Assembly: GCA_033439765.1 (NCBI GenBank)
Contig: JAULSN010000006.1
Span: forward strand, 3,100,001-3,164,000
Direction of reading: 5' to 3'
From: Lasiosphaeria ovina
Lineage: Eukaryota > Ascomycota > Sordariomycetes > Sordariales > Lasiosphaeriaceae
Length of the DNA: 64,000 nucleotides
In this document: piece by piece, positions 45,288-57,496 of the stretch
How the letters are laid out: every line of letters starts with the position of its first letter
Numbering within the stretch: the stretch's first letter is position 1
Position numbers and translations under genes: made by a program
The notes under the pieces: generated by a model
The model's database searches: none
What the model saw: the letters and a program-made list of their open reading frames with translations, nothing else
Told to the model about the DNA's origin: nothing

Positions 45288-46952
45288 CGTGTGCGAGATT
45301 CTCCCGGGGCAAAATCTCTCGGCTCGACGACAAAGGGCGACAGTTCGGATGACATGACAATAAGAAACGGTCTTGGCTGCGGGATCTCCACGGCGGTCTT
45401 ATAGCCGCCTGTGCACGCTCGCACTCGCACAGGCGAGGTGGCAAGCTTAGCTACTGTAGCTTCGGTACTAGGTAGCTTAGTGCACGGATACGAGCAATAT
45501 CACGGCCTCGGAGTGTAGGCGATGAGGGCAGACGAACCTTCCGTTTTCGGGTGCAAGCCGCAGGGTGCGCTGCAACCTTCCCAACGCTCGCGGCACGGCA
45601 TGACGAGTGCCGCTGTTGAATCAAGAGCCGCGGCTGCATGAGCGCTAGCAATAAACAGTGGAGGCCAATAGCCGGCCGGCCGTGATAAGCTCTCTTGCCC
45701 ATTCCAGCGCGACTTTCCTCTGGGGCGCGGCACGGCATTGCGGCCGTAGATCGCCCTCGGCCCCCACTGTTCGTTCACTGTGTGTGCGTGCGACCCAGAT
45801 CATGGATGCTACCCACTTAGTACCCAGATGCCGAACCAGGGTCGACCACCGCGTGCCAAGACCCACCCTACCTTCCCTTTCGGGGACTTTCGAAGGCGTG
45901 CGTGCTGTTGCTGTTGTCCTCGAACGTCGAGATCGTGGGGAAGACGGAATCCCACAAGCTAGGCCATTAGCTAGCTGCCTAACCTCTGCAACCTTGTTTG
46001 CACAACGTCGTGCGACGACAAGCGCGGGCGTTAATACCTCGATCTCTCCATCGCCAGAGCCAGCGAGCTTCCTGTTTGGGCGGTCGAATGGGATGGCGGC
46101 TACATTGCGACGAGCCTACGACGGATGAACAAGCAGCTGCTAAACGTGGAAACAGGCCCGTCCCACCGCCACCGGGTTCCTGCGCTTCCCCGGCCTCCCA
46201 AGACGGGTCGAGGTCTTGGGCAGCCTCCTCATCAAGGCACATCGCTTGGCACAAGCAACATCAAGGTTACAGGCGGGATATCGAAAGGGGAAGGACACCA
46301 GCAGCCGCCTGGCCGAGCTGCCCGCACAGATAAGACTGCTTTGCGGCGCTGCTATTGTGTGACTAAAACGATTATAAACTGTTAAACCGTTCGAGAATGA
46401 GGCAATTTTGTGATAATTCAGAGACGTTGAGACAAGATTCTCCACCACCCAGCTGCTTGGTCCTTAATTTTCTTAGATGGTGAACTGTCCATGACTGTGT
46501 TTGCTTTCCTCTACTCCAGGGAGCGACTTCCATAGGCAGATCTAAATGTTACCAAATTGAAATGGCTCATATCCATCACCATCCACACACTAAAATAACA
46601 TAATGTCCATGGCTGCAATTAATTATGATTCACATCCTCCAGCAACGGCCGAGCTATCAATACATGCTTGCCTGAGTGGACCTGTATTTCCTTCCACCCT
46701 TATAGACGTGTAGTGTTTGAGTCTTTAAAGGAATATCAACGCTCTCCAATCCGTGCAATGTCCACCCGGAAGGTCTTTCTCGGAATACTGGTGTTCAACG
46801 CTCTCGCCCTTTGAGATCTGCAAACCACAGGCCAGGTAGGTAAACAAAAAGATAAGCTAAAACAAAACGAATCTCCCTTCCCCCTTTTTGCCAATAGACA
46901 CACCAAACCCCAACCCCATCCTCTCGGACTCCCCTGGACAAGCCGCAATTAC
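45288..46952. other. Intergenic region, 1.7 kb
   Basis: Several overlapping open frames, none with a domain, signal peptide or consistent splice sites. Nothing supported beyond presumed promoters. Confidence 0.45.
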
Positions 46953-47897
46953 TCACTCACCCCTCTCAACAACCAGCACACCCAAATGCACGCCCGACAC
47001 CGCATACTCTCTCCAAAACGCCGCCTCCCCATCCCCATCCCCATCCCCATCCCCATCCCCATTTCCCTCTATTGATCCCTCCACCTCTGGCATATCCACA
47101 GCGCGCCACTCAAGCCGCCCGCTCAAGCCACCTCGGCGAGCAGCGTCCTCGTACACCTCGCGGGCGAGATGGTAGTTTTGAAACGTGACCTCCTCCCCAC
47201 CAGCGCCGTAGACAGTCATCTCCGTTTTCCACCCATCGCCCGACGCGAGGCGGTCGAGGAAGGCGACTGAGTACCCGAGCAGGGCGGTGCGATCCGCATC
47301 CGTAGCGAGGTCGTTCGTGCGTGCCGCCAGCGCGTCCATGTCCGCGCGGTTGACGGGGGGTGGCGTGATGCCGACGAACACGCCGCCCCTGTTTTTTTGG
47401 GCGGACGGTGGCCGCAGGTTTGCGGCGATGGTGGCAAACATCTGCGTCAGTTCGGCGGCGCTGCGGGCGTAGTTCAGCAGCCAGGCGCCCGTGGCGAGGT
47501 CGAAGGCGCCGTGTTTTCCTTCCTCTTTATTGTCATCGGGGAGTGATATCCTGCCCAGCGAGACGGCGTCGCCGACAATAAACCGCAGCCTTTCCTTATC
47601 ACCTTCGCCATCGCCATCGCCATCGCCACCCGGCGCGGGCTGCTGCTGGCTGTTCGCGGCAGCGACCATCTCGGGCGAGACATCGACGCCGACGACAGCC
47701 GCCGCGCCCCACTCGAGCAGCTTGCGCGAGTAGTAGCCGGTGCCGCAGCCGAGGTCGAGCGCGCGGGCGCCGCTCACGTGCGGCGCGACGGCGGCGCGCA
47801 GGTTCGCCGTCTCGACGGCCGAGGTCGGCAGGGCTTTGAAGACGTGCGTGTAGCGCGAGCCAATGGCGTCGTACTGCGAGGGTGGCGGTGCCGCCAT
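46953..47897 (-). CDS. SAM-dependent methyltransferase (class I)
   Basis: A single exon of 314 residues. The start at 47897 (MAAPPPSQYDAIGSRY) is preferred to the in-frame 47993 because the fold begins just after it. Motif I LDLGCGTG (47-54), the acidic end of strand 2 (VGVDVSPEM), motif II/III GDAVSL and a post-I region DLATGAWLLNYA are those of a Methyltransf_11/25-type small-molecule methyltransferase. Two Gly-Asp repeats coded by hexanucleotide microsatellites interrupt surface loops (about residues 90-98 and near 47029-47061, residue 280). Substrate unknown. Cytosolic. Confidence 0.85.
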   Translation of the reverse strand: MAAPPPSQYDAIGSRYTHVFKALPTSAVETANLRAAVAPHVSGARALDLGCGTGYYSRKLLEWGAAAVVGVDVSPEMVAAANSQQQPAPGGDGDGDGEGDKERLRFIVGDAVSLGRISLPDDNKEEGKHGAFDLATGAWLLNYARSAAELTQMFATIAANLRPPSAQKNRGGVFVGITPPPVNRADMDALAARTNDLATDADRTALLGYSVAFLDRLASGDGWKTEMTVYGAGGEEVTFQNYHLAREVYEDAARRGGLSGRLEWRAVDMPEVEGSIEGNGDGDGDGDGDGEAAFWREYAVSGVHLGVLVVERGE

Positions 47898-48615
47898 GGT
47901 TTGTTCGTAGTAGCTGCTCTCGAGTGCGGGAATGCGTGGGTTTGTGGAAAAGGTCTCGCGAGACGGCGAGTGAGGGGATCGGCTGTAACACAACCCGGTG
48001 CTGAATAATTGCCTCCCTACATTCCTTGTCTGAGCCTGTGGAGTTCCCCGCTCTGGCAGACTCGCATACGGCGAGCAGTGCCGTCATCTTGTGCAACCAC
48101 GTCAAGGATGAACTTTCGCGAGGAAACTGCCAGGTAAAAACGCGCTTGAATATTCAAAAGTGTTTGAAACTAACTTGTGTGTTGAAGCCCGGGAACTAGA
48201 CGCGTGTAGTATCCCCTATCCAATAAAAACATCGTCCGTCCGAAAATGCTTTCTCCGCTTCCCATAGCAAACTCCGGAGACAGCCTGCCTGGGTCTAGTT
48301 CTCGTAGATCCCATAATCCACGTAGATACAACTAACTCCGTGCCTGGATCCGTGCATGACGCGATATGCAACAATGAAAGCAGAAGGAAACACCCCGAGC
48401 TCGCGGATAACAGCTTAAAGTCGCTGCCGCTAATTTTCAGCGGGAAAGTGGCGATGTGGAGGGTGTAACTGGTGCAGCATAAAAGGCTTCCCTTTTCCTC
48501 TTCACCCTTTTTTTTTGTGTGAAGCAAAGGCCTTCACGTTGTACTAACAGCTCCCCATCGCCACACCCCCGCTGAACATGCTCCCGTGACCCGTATTGCG
48601 TCACCGTGCAGGGAA
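47898..48615. other. Intergenic region, 0.7 kb
   Basis: Separates the methyltransferase start from the 3' end of the transcription-factor gene. No gene supported. Confidence 0.5.
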
Positions 48616-51511
48616 TCAAAAGTAAAACTGCTGAGGCGGCGGCTGTCCCGGCGGCGGTTGGGCGAGAAAGTCAAAGTTCATCGAATCCACGCCGGTGTTA
48701 AACGGATCAGGCGATTCTAAATAGCACAGTTGCAGTCAGTGTCTGGCTCGTAGCGCGGACAAGGAATGAACTTACCCCAGAAGATAGAATCATACAAGTC
48801 CATCGGCGCCATGTACGTGGACGGGTCGAAACTAGACATGTCAGGCAAGCCGCCTTGCTGCTGGAGCAGGGGCTGGCCAAATGCGGGTATCCTGGTCTCG
48901 GGTTAGCGCTTTGTCACCATTGCAGTGTGCAAGAGGGGGGAGACCATATAGGATTTCCGGACATACCCCTGTGAGAAATCCGGCGTGACACTCCCGTTTT
49001 GCTGCTGCTGCATCTCAGCCATGGCCAGTGCGGCGTTCTGATGGGGATCCAATCCCAGCTGCATGCTGCCGCGGGATGCAGGATCCTGCCCGAGAACAGA
49101 ACCAGAGCCGAGACCCGAAAGCTGGTTGGGCTGCAGCGGTGTGCGTGTGCCGGAACCCGGTACCGAGATGCTCCCTTCCCCTTTGATGCCCAGTCCAATC
49201 ACAGACCCGTGGTCGTATATGTTCTTCAGGGCAGTCAGTGCCCGAGACAAGGGGCCCGAGAGTTCTATATCGTGGTCCGACTTCTGAATGTGTGGCTGCG
49301 GAGACGTCTGTTCTTTGGCCGCGGTTGCTGACAGTGCCGAAATCAAGTCACCTTGGAGCTGGCGGACCTCGGGGTCGGCCTTGGTCTCGCCGAGGATGCC
49401 CAAGAGAACGGCAGACGACAGGCCGTGGTAAGTGAAGGCCCACGATCTTGTGGGTATTACGGAAAGCTGGTGCATGGCGAGGAACATGCGGACCGTTTCC
49501 GTGAGGTTCACCTTGCACCTGTCGGCCAGAAACTTCTTCTGCGAGCTGTCGAGCCGGACGCTCTCCCCCCGGAGCAGAGCAGGTCGGCAGCAAACAGAGA
49601 CGATAAACGAGGTGTGCAGTCGGATTGCAAAATGCTGCAGCCGATCGAGGGCGGATTTGCAGGCCTCCTTGGCACGGAGCTGGGCCAGAACCCTGTCCCG
49701 GATGCTCTCCACGGCTTCGCAGTTGTCCAGGATCTGCATGTATGTCGCACTCGCAATGGCGTCCGGATTCAACCGGTCCGAGATGATCTTGCAGAGGTGG
49801 TACATGGCCTCGAGGTACGCCCATCCTTCGGTGTCTGCGGTAGGAGAGAGCGGTATAGGACAGCAAGGAATGTTCGTCATTGGAGACCTTTGAAACTGTT
49901 AGCTCGGGAACCTAGGAATACAGCCGCGAACAGGGGTGTCAACATGCCGGTCAAAGGACAGAGAAGTCAATGTATCGTGCCAGAGACACGTCCACCTGTA
50001 AACAAATCAGCACATCGTTACGGACAAGTCTGGCGACAAGAAGATGTACCATAGCTTCCTCCGTGATGTCTCCTTCTTCGTCATTTCGGCGCTCTGACGG
50101 CCATCCAGAGCCTGAACTCGATGCAGGCCGAGAGACTGGGCCAGGCGGCACGTAAGGCCGAGGAGAGCCCACGAAGCCTCGGCTTTCATGTCGTTCAGTA
50201 GCACGAAGCTCGTCATGAGCAAGGCCTGTATGGAGTCGAGATTCGGGCGGAGGAGAAAGTTGGCGAGCCGTAGAAAGTGGAACGATATCTGGATATACTT
50301 GTGGGAATCTCGCGTCCGGATGTGGTAAGGCGAGTCGTGGTATTGGGAGCCAACGGCAAGCACGCCAAAAAGCGTGGCCAGCCATGACGCGGACACGGGC
50401 TTGGGTGTTTTGGTCGAGGCCCTGGCGTTCTTTGCGCGGTCCTCCAGGTAGATCATCAACTTGGACTCGAGGTCATCAATGTCCACGACGAAGCCCCAGA
50501 ATGGCTGGGGGATCTCCTTGTATGTCCGGAACAGCCTGTCTAGCATGTGAGCACGACACCGCACGTCATAGCGAGGAGGGGGTTTTCAGAGAGCAGTACG
50601 CACTTCATAACCTCGCGGTCCGAGGGCAGCTCAGAGGAAATGTCCTGGGTCAGCCTGTCCATATGCCGGGAGGACATTAGAGGGAAGGGGGCCGACGTGT
50701 CGAGCCCCAGTAGGGAGCGCATGTCTTGGCGGATGACGTTGACCTCCTGTGGTGCGTGGGACGACGTCTGTTCTCTCAGCAGCGCCGGTATGCTGTTCTG
50801 GCCGACGTATCGTGTAATCTCGGCGGGCTCGGACTCTGTCGAAGGCGTCAGCAACAAATAACAACAAGCCAAAGCGCGCCGCCGGAACGAACAGCGGTCA
50901 GGCCACTCACCGAAGGCGCCGATCGACTCACGGGGCTCGCTGCTCAGGGCTCGGTCCTGGTCGGGATCGTCGGGCGAGTGTGGCCGCTTCTTGACCGGAA
51001 TCTGCTCCGAGCCAAAAGAACCAGACTTGCTCCCGGTAGTCGAGCGATTTGGCTTGTAGGAGCACAGTTGGGGGTGCTCGCGCTTGGTGCAATTCTCACA
51101 GGGGCTCCTGTTGTCGCACTTGACCTTTCTCTGGCGACATGGCCAGCATGCGGTGCCTATAGGTGATGAAGTGTGAGCCGTTATCAACAGACACAACGGA
51201 ACACGCAGGGCCGGGAGGGTGCGGTGTAGGTTGGCTGGCCAGGCCAGGCCAGGCCAGGCCTAGGACGAGGGTGCCGAGGGCCGAGGACATAGGGGTTTCC
51301 AATGCCGGGTTTGGTGCGGGGGCGGCAACACCTCTTGGAACTGGACAAGCGACGGGGGAGGACTAGGACTAGGCCCAGCACAAGCACGAGCACAATCTCA
51401 AGCACAAGCTCAAAACGTACCATATCGCACCTTGCGGTGGGAGTGGATGATGCGGTTGGCCTCCTCCGGAGTGAGATCCTGGAGGTCGGGGCGCTCTTGC
51501 GTGTCCGACAT
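48616..51511 (-). CDS. Zn2Cys6 transcription factor with fungal-specific TF domain
   Basis: Predicted about 754 residues from eight exons: 51511-51421, 51156-50911, 50835-50604, 50535-50038, 49995-49944, 49895-48967, 48891-48776, 48716-48616. The binuclear zinc cluster (ACWPCRQRKVKCDNRSPCENC, six cysteines) starts about residue 33, just after the 264-bp first intron. A Ser/Pro linker with KKRPHSP follows, then the middle homology region with SWALLGLTCRLAQSLGLHR and the LWHDTLTSLSFDR segment. The C-terminus is Gln/Pro-rich with an aromatic-acidic patch (YMAPMDLYDSIFW), a likely activation region. The exon 5/6 junction is ambiguous: a 48-bp GT-AG intron or a 69-bp GC-AG intron giving SFDRSPM both keep the frame. 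Nuclear DNA-binding regulator; targets unknown. Confidence 0.85.
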
Positions 51512-52961
51512 TGCCTCGAAGGCAGCCGTCGGAGGGCGGATTTGCCCCGCCCGACGTTCGGCGGGTAAGCGGGCTTCAGGTGCGATTGAGCGCTGCGAGG
51601 CGAGGCGAGGCGAGGTGAGCGCTGTGCTGCGCCGGCTGGGCACTCGAGGGTCGCGTAAAAGTGGAGCGGGCGTCGCTTTGCGCGGCGAGTATTACTAGGT
51701 ACTCGGCCTGTACTAGCGTCCACGAGGCAATGGGCCAACTCGATCAACTTGGGCGTGTGCCGGACGGTGGTTCGGGAGCGAGCTTGGGTTGTGTCAGGAT
51801 TGAATACCGATGCAAATCCGAATTGCTCCCCCCTCTGGAGAAAGCCAAGCGCTGTTCAAATTTGAGGTGGGGGGGGGACGTAAGCTAGCTCCGAGGGGCC
51901 CTTCTGGCCATGCAGAGAGGGGTTGCATGCTGACTGAGCACTTCGACAGGGGCTACATAGTACCATAGTAACTAACCCTCCTTGCTGGCCGTCCATGCCG
52001 GGGCGTGCAGGACTGGAGACGGTGACGCATCTACCGGTCGTCCCTATCTTCCACTTAAAGCTCGCACAGAAGCCCACACTTCCATTAAAGGTCATCTAGC
52101 CTCCATGTTATTATAGTCCTCCAGTTTATTGTGGCGTTTAGAGGTTCCTATACGGGGCACGACGGCACGGAGTAAAAGTCGTCTTACTCCCTTGCAGCAC
52201 AGGTCTTCGCCGCACCGGCCGGCACGCGCACCCTCCTGTGGCCCGTGGGTTCTCGGCACGGGCAGCTGGCAGACGTCGTTTTGTAAGGCTGATGTTTCTT
52301 GGGCGTGCATCGAAAATCTCGTTACTGCTAAGTTACACGGTGGAGGGTTCCCGCGTTGACAGCTGCTAGGATCCCGCTGACCGCTCAAGGAAGATGCACG
52401 GAAGGTGGTCAGCGTACGAAGTATGAGTACTCGGTATCCGTACAGTACCTTGATCAGATGTCTTGCTTTGGGGGGTCTCGTACTCCGTGATACCAAGTAA
52501 GTTAGTGCACGCACATACATACAGCACCTTACTGTAGGTCAGGAAGCCGGGTCAACAGTGCTGGAGGTTTAATTCTCCCAACAGCCATGCTGGTCTGTGA
52601 GACTGCCCGCCGTTTAGTCATGGCTTACTAAAGACTGTTAGGGTTCTTGGAGCACTCGTGCGGTTGTAAAGTCATGTCAGCCGCAAATAGCCATTCCCCC
52701 ATTCCCCCATTCCCCGTTCCCCTGCCCACCTCAATGGCTTTCTCAGCGCTTGTGTCTTTGAATCTCTGTGCAGGCGAGTGGGGCAAGGCTGTTACTGAGG
52801 CCCGTGCGTTATTCTCGATCGATTGAGGGCAATTTTTGAGCTCGAGGACCAAACTTTTTAAAGAAATTTAACGTTTCACGAATGAGCTCGGGGGCAGAAG
52901 CTCACATTCAAACCCGCGGCAGCGAGCTCGCGCCGCGCCGACCCACACGAGCACCGACGAG
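51512..52961. other. Divergent intergenic region, 1.5 kb
   Basis: Shared upstream region of the transcription factor (-) and the RdRP gene (+). Contains short tandem repeats (GCGAG near 51597-51615; CATTCCCC near 52690-52715). No gene supported. Confidence 0.5.
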
Positions 52962-55900
52962 ATGGAGCCACCGAGAACGCCACAGAAGCGAGAAAGTTCA
53001 TTCACAAATCTAATTCAGCGGCTAAATGACGACTATGAGCTAGGGATTGAGGCGCCCGACCGAAGCCTCACACCCCACCAACGCCGCGAACTAGCCCGAC
53101 AGGACGACGAGTACAACCGCTGGGGCCGCATTTGCAGCAGCCTACAGTTCCTCTTCTACCGTCGGGACGGAGCGATTGACAGAGCACTCGATACCTTTTT
53201 CATCGAAGCAAGGGCCATCAGCCGTCAGTGGGTGGTCAAACCGCAGGCCGACCCGACGACCCTCCCCTCGTCCAACGAGCCGCCCAAAGCCCGAACCCTG
53301 CGCCAGAAGCTGTTGCTGCAGCAGCTGTTGTTGGAAACCCTCGAGAGCTTCAAGGATCAGATTCAGCCACCAACGCCCTCGACCCCGTCTCGTCTCCTGC
53401 AGAGGCTCGCCGTCTCTTCTCCCGACCAGCAGCGCAGCGCTTATCGCCCCCCCACACAGTTCAGGCCAAAACCTAGAGTCCAAACAGACTTCCCGAGCTC
53501 GCCCTCCTTCTCCCCATTTTCCGACCCAGAATCCCCCTCCCCGGGAGGCCAAAAGCGCCACTCGCTCGACGGCGATGACTCTCAGACCACCAAGCGCCCC
53601 AAGGGCGGCGAAATGCCCGCCCAGTTCGCCATCATGCCTTCCGTCAGCGCTATTGACAATGTACCTGGTCGGCAGCGGCTTCAGAAAAAGACTACGTGGC
53701 CGCCCGTTAATACCCCTCCATCTCGTGACGTGGAGGCTAGCTCTACGACGACGTTTGCTTTCAGCCCGTCAGCTCCCCGCATTCTTCCGATCGCCCTCCG
53801 TACTGAACACCAGGCTTCGTCGACCGTCGGATCTAGAGCACCATATGGTTTCGCCCCCACACCTTCTTCTATCCCCCCGGCCACTCGCCAAGTTGAGCAG
53901 GAGACTTTGCCTCCCGGAGGATCCGGGGCGTCATCTGGTTTTGATCCACCGCCTTCTTCCGTTCCGCCCGTTTCTCGCCGGGTCACAAATGAAACCGCTT
54001 TCCCCGCCGGCTCTCGGACCCCCTATGGTTTTGGTGCCAATACGAAGGGTGGTGCTGTTGCGAACACTTCGAATACCACGTCTGCTAGTAGCAGCATGGT
54101 TTCATTCGAGAGTATCTTTAGTCTGGATAACGCACAGGAACCGCAATCAACCCAGACAACTACGGATAAAGACTCTCAGCGACCAAAACTCGTTAAAGGG
54201 CCAGACGTAGCCCAAGAGGATGACGACCTCTTCGCACCCTCGTCAGATGAGATCCAAGCGTTGGATGAAGTGATAAAGTTACATTCCCAACGGCAGAAGA
54301 CTCGTCCCGAGCAAGTTCGCGAACTGCCATCACCAGACCTCTCAACTCCTTCAGACTTGGAAGAGGCATTTGATATTCCCGAGCAATTACTACGATCTCC
54401 GTCAAATGTCCCAAAACCCGCCAAGCGTGTGCTTCTTGAAGAGCGTCTTCAACATATCTGGCGTAAGTAAAGTGTTTGTTCTCTCTCAAAATTAACTCTT
54501 GGAGTTAGCTACGCTTTTCTTACATTCCCACAGCCACGTTTCCCCGTTGGCTTCACAAGGCTCCACTCGCCGTGACCTGGGAGATTACCCGGATCTGTTT
54601 GCACTGCGGTGTCGATCTCGACGATAAGAGTCTTCTATACAAGCCTACCTGGGCGACTGGCACCATGAGCGATATGTGGAAGGACCTTCACCAGCTCCCA
54701 GTCTTCAGTGGCAAATCCTTCCCTGAACAGCCTTCAGCCAATGTTTTTGCAGCCGCCCTTGCGAACTTCGAGACCAAAGGGAATGCCGTCATTCTCACGG
54801 CCGAACTCGACTTCACAAAGTCAAAAGACGGACCGCTGTTTGTGCTGAACATGAGGCCTCTTTGTCTCGATCAAAGCTGCCGGTTGACAAGGAAGTTCGG
54901 GCCAGACCGCTTTTTCGAGATATTGATACCCTCACCTACGGCATCAGGCGTCAGAGCCGCGGAGACAATTATCAACTGGTTGACTCAGCAGCAGCACTCC
55001 TTTGTCGGGCGCCAATGGCGTGCATTTTATAGCAAGGACGCGGGATATCGGAAGCCAGCAAGGGATGTTCGGCTGAAGTCGGAGCCGGAGAAGCCAATAT
55101 TCAAGGAGAGAGTGCATTTCTTTGCCGAGAGCGGCCACAACTTCCGCAAGGTACCTCACGGGAAGACCAGCTCTTTCCCTCCGGCGGAACAGTCAATCAA
55201 CAATAGGACTGATCTCAAAGTTAGCGACATGCTCAACTGGCTTCTGCAGTTTGACAGCAACGAATGGCAGCCCCATCTAAAGCTCTTTTCTCGCATTCAA
55301 CTAGGACTGAGCAAAACATTCCCGGCTGTAGTATTCGAGCCCTCGCAAATGATCCATCACGACCGCGATATTCTATCCCCCATCGGAGAGGTCATGAACG
55401 ATGGCATTGGTCGCATGTCCCGAAACGTGGCAAAGCGAATCCGAGATGCACTCGGCCTGACGGATATTCCGTCGGCGGTGCAGGGCCGTATAGGGTCGGC
55501 AAAGGGCATGTGGCTCATGGATGTAAGCGACATGAGCGACGAGGACTGGATTGAGACATATCCGTCCCAGCGAAAGTGGAAGTGCGACTTTGCAGATCCG
55601 TTCCATCGCACGTTGGAAATCCGGACCATGGCGTCCGAGCTCAGGTCGGCGAGCCTCAACCTGCAATTCTTACCCGTGCTAGAAGACCGAGCAAAGGATC
55701 GTCGTCAAATGCGTCAAGCTATAGCCAACCGTCTCAAGAAGGATTTGGAGCACCAGTTCGATGTCCAAAAGGCCGCATTCAAAAGTCCTATTCAGTTTCG
55801 CCAGTGGGTGCACGAGAGCTGGTCAAGCCGTGCTGAACGGGTCAAATCAGGACATATCCAGTTCCTAGCAGGTCTCCCCGATAGCAAAGAGGAGACTCTC

Positions 55901-57496
55901 AAGTTTCTTCTAGATAGCGGGTTTGACCCCAAGAAACAACTGTATCTTCAAGAGATAGCATGGAAGCTACAGCAACAAAAGTGCGAGACATTAAAGACGA
56001 AGCTCAACATCAAGGTTGGCCGCTCGGCGTACATGTACATGGTCATTGACTTCTTGGGAGTTCTCGAAGAGAACGAAATCCACGTAGGATTTTCGTCAAA
56101 GTTCAGAGACGAGTCCGGAGACACATCATACACCCTTCTCGCCGACTGCGACGTGCTGGTCGCCAGATCCCCGTCACATTTTGTCAGCGATGTCCAGAAG
56201 GTTCGCGCCGTGTTCAAGTCGGAGCTGCATTCACTCAAAGACGTCGTCGTCTTCTCGTCCAAGGGCAACATTCCACTTGCCAAGAAACTTTCGGGCGGCG
56301 ACTACGATGGTGATTTGGCCTGGGTGTGCTGGGACGCCGAAATCGTCGAGAGCTTCGTCAACGCCGAGATGCCAGAAGAACCCGATCTTTCAAAGTACAT
56401 AAGAAGAGATACTACGAAATTCGTGGCGCTTCGTCAGGCGTCTAACGGCAATAGAGAGAAAGCCGTCTACGACATGATCAACAAGAGCTTCGATTTCGCC
56501 ATGCAGCCGAATTTTCTGGGAATCTGCACCAACTACAAGGAGAAGCTCTGCTACCACATGAACAACGTCAGCAACCGCGAAGCCGTGCTGCTCAGCAGCC
56601 TGGTCGGCAACCTCGTCGACCAGAGCAAGCAGGGCATCATCTTCAACAACACGAGCTGGGAAAAGCTGCAGAAGGACCAGTTCAAGGGGCTGCGGCCCGA
56701 CGAGCCGCGGTACAAAGGCAGCGACTGGTCCGACAAGGGCGAGCCGGTGCACATCATCGACCACTTAAAATTCCGCGTAGCCAAGCCAGCCATCGACCAC
56801 GAGCTGGGCGAGCTCCACCGGGCCATGCAGGCGGATCGGAGCCGCACCGTGGACAAGGCGGACGACGCGGCGCACCACTGGGACCCGGACCTGGCCGTGT
56901 ACTTTGAGGGCTTCCACACGCTGGCGTCCGAGTCGCGGTCGTGGAAGGCCTTCCTCGACGCGCTCAAGAACGCCATCATGCATGTTGACCGCGACTGGAG
57001 GATCGCTATGAACCCTAACAATAGCAAGAAGGACGAGTCTGACTACTCGGACCGCGTCAAGATCCTGTACAGGAAGTGGCAGGGCATCACCCCCGACGTC
57101 GTCAGCCGCGCAGGCTCCAACAAGCTCGATTCTAAGATAACGGGCCTGCTCGAGCAGCCGTGGCTGGCCGACGCCAACGAGACCAGCACCTGGGCCCTGC
57201 TGCGCGCGAGCACGGCCTTCAAGGCGCTGTACCGCAGCAACCCCAAGTTCGTCTGGCAGATGGCCGGGCGCCAGCTGGCGTATATAAAGGCGCAAATGAC
57301 GCGCGGGGGTGGCGGCGCGCCCGCCCTCGTCACTCCGTTGATGTACGCGAGCCTGAACCCCGACAGGCGCTTCGTGAAGCAGTACGTCGCTCGCATCGAG
57401 GGCGACGGCTCAGAGTACCCCGATGCTGACGATATTGAACGCGAGGCCGACGGCGACGCCCGCGGATGGGGGTTCGGAGGCTACGACGATTACTAG
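52962..57496 (+). CDS. Cellular RNA-dependent RNA polymerase (QDE-1/SAD-1/RRP family)
   Basis: Predicted 1487 residues; exons 52962-54462 and 54534-57496. The catalytic DYDGD motif (around residue 1090, within SGGDYDGDLAWVCWD) is intact and sits in the double-psi beta-barrel half; upstream SRNVAKRIRDALG and GSAKGMWLMD are also family landmarks. This enzyme makes double-stranded RNA from single-stranded templates to feed Dicer and Argonaute in quelling or meiotic silencing. The N-terminal 500 residues are low-complexity Pro/Ser/Thr-rich, opening with a conserved-looking helical segment (SLTPHQRRELARQDDEYNRW); they carry about 2.7 copies of a 30-residue repeat (53802-54032). Length fits the QDE-1 and SAD-1 proteins; which ortholog it is cannot be settled here. 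Confidence 0.93.

Noticed and set aside
45658..46128. 156-codon plus-strand frame between the carboxypeptidase and methyltransferase genes
   Set aside because: Biased low-information composition, no homology signal recognised, no promoter-like context.
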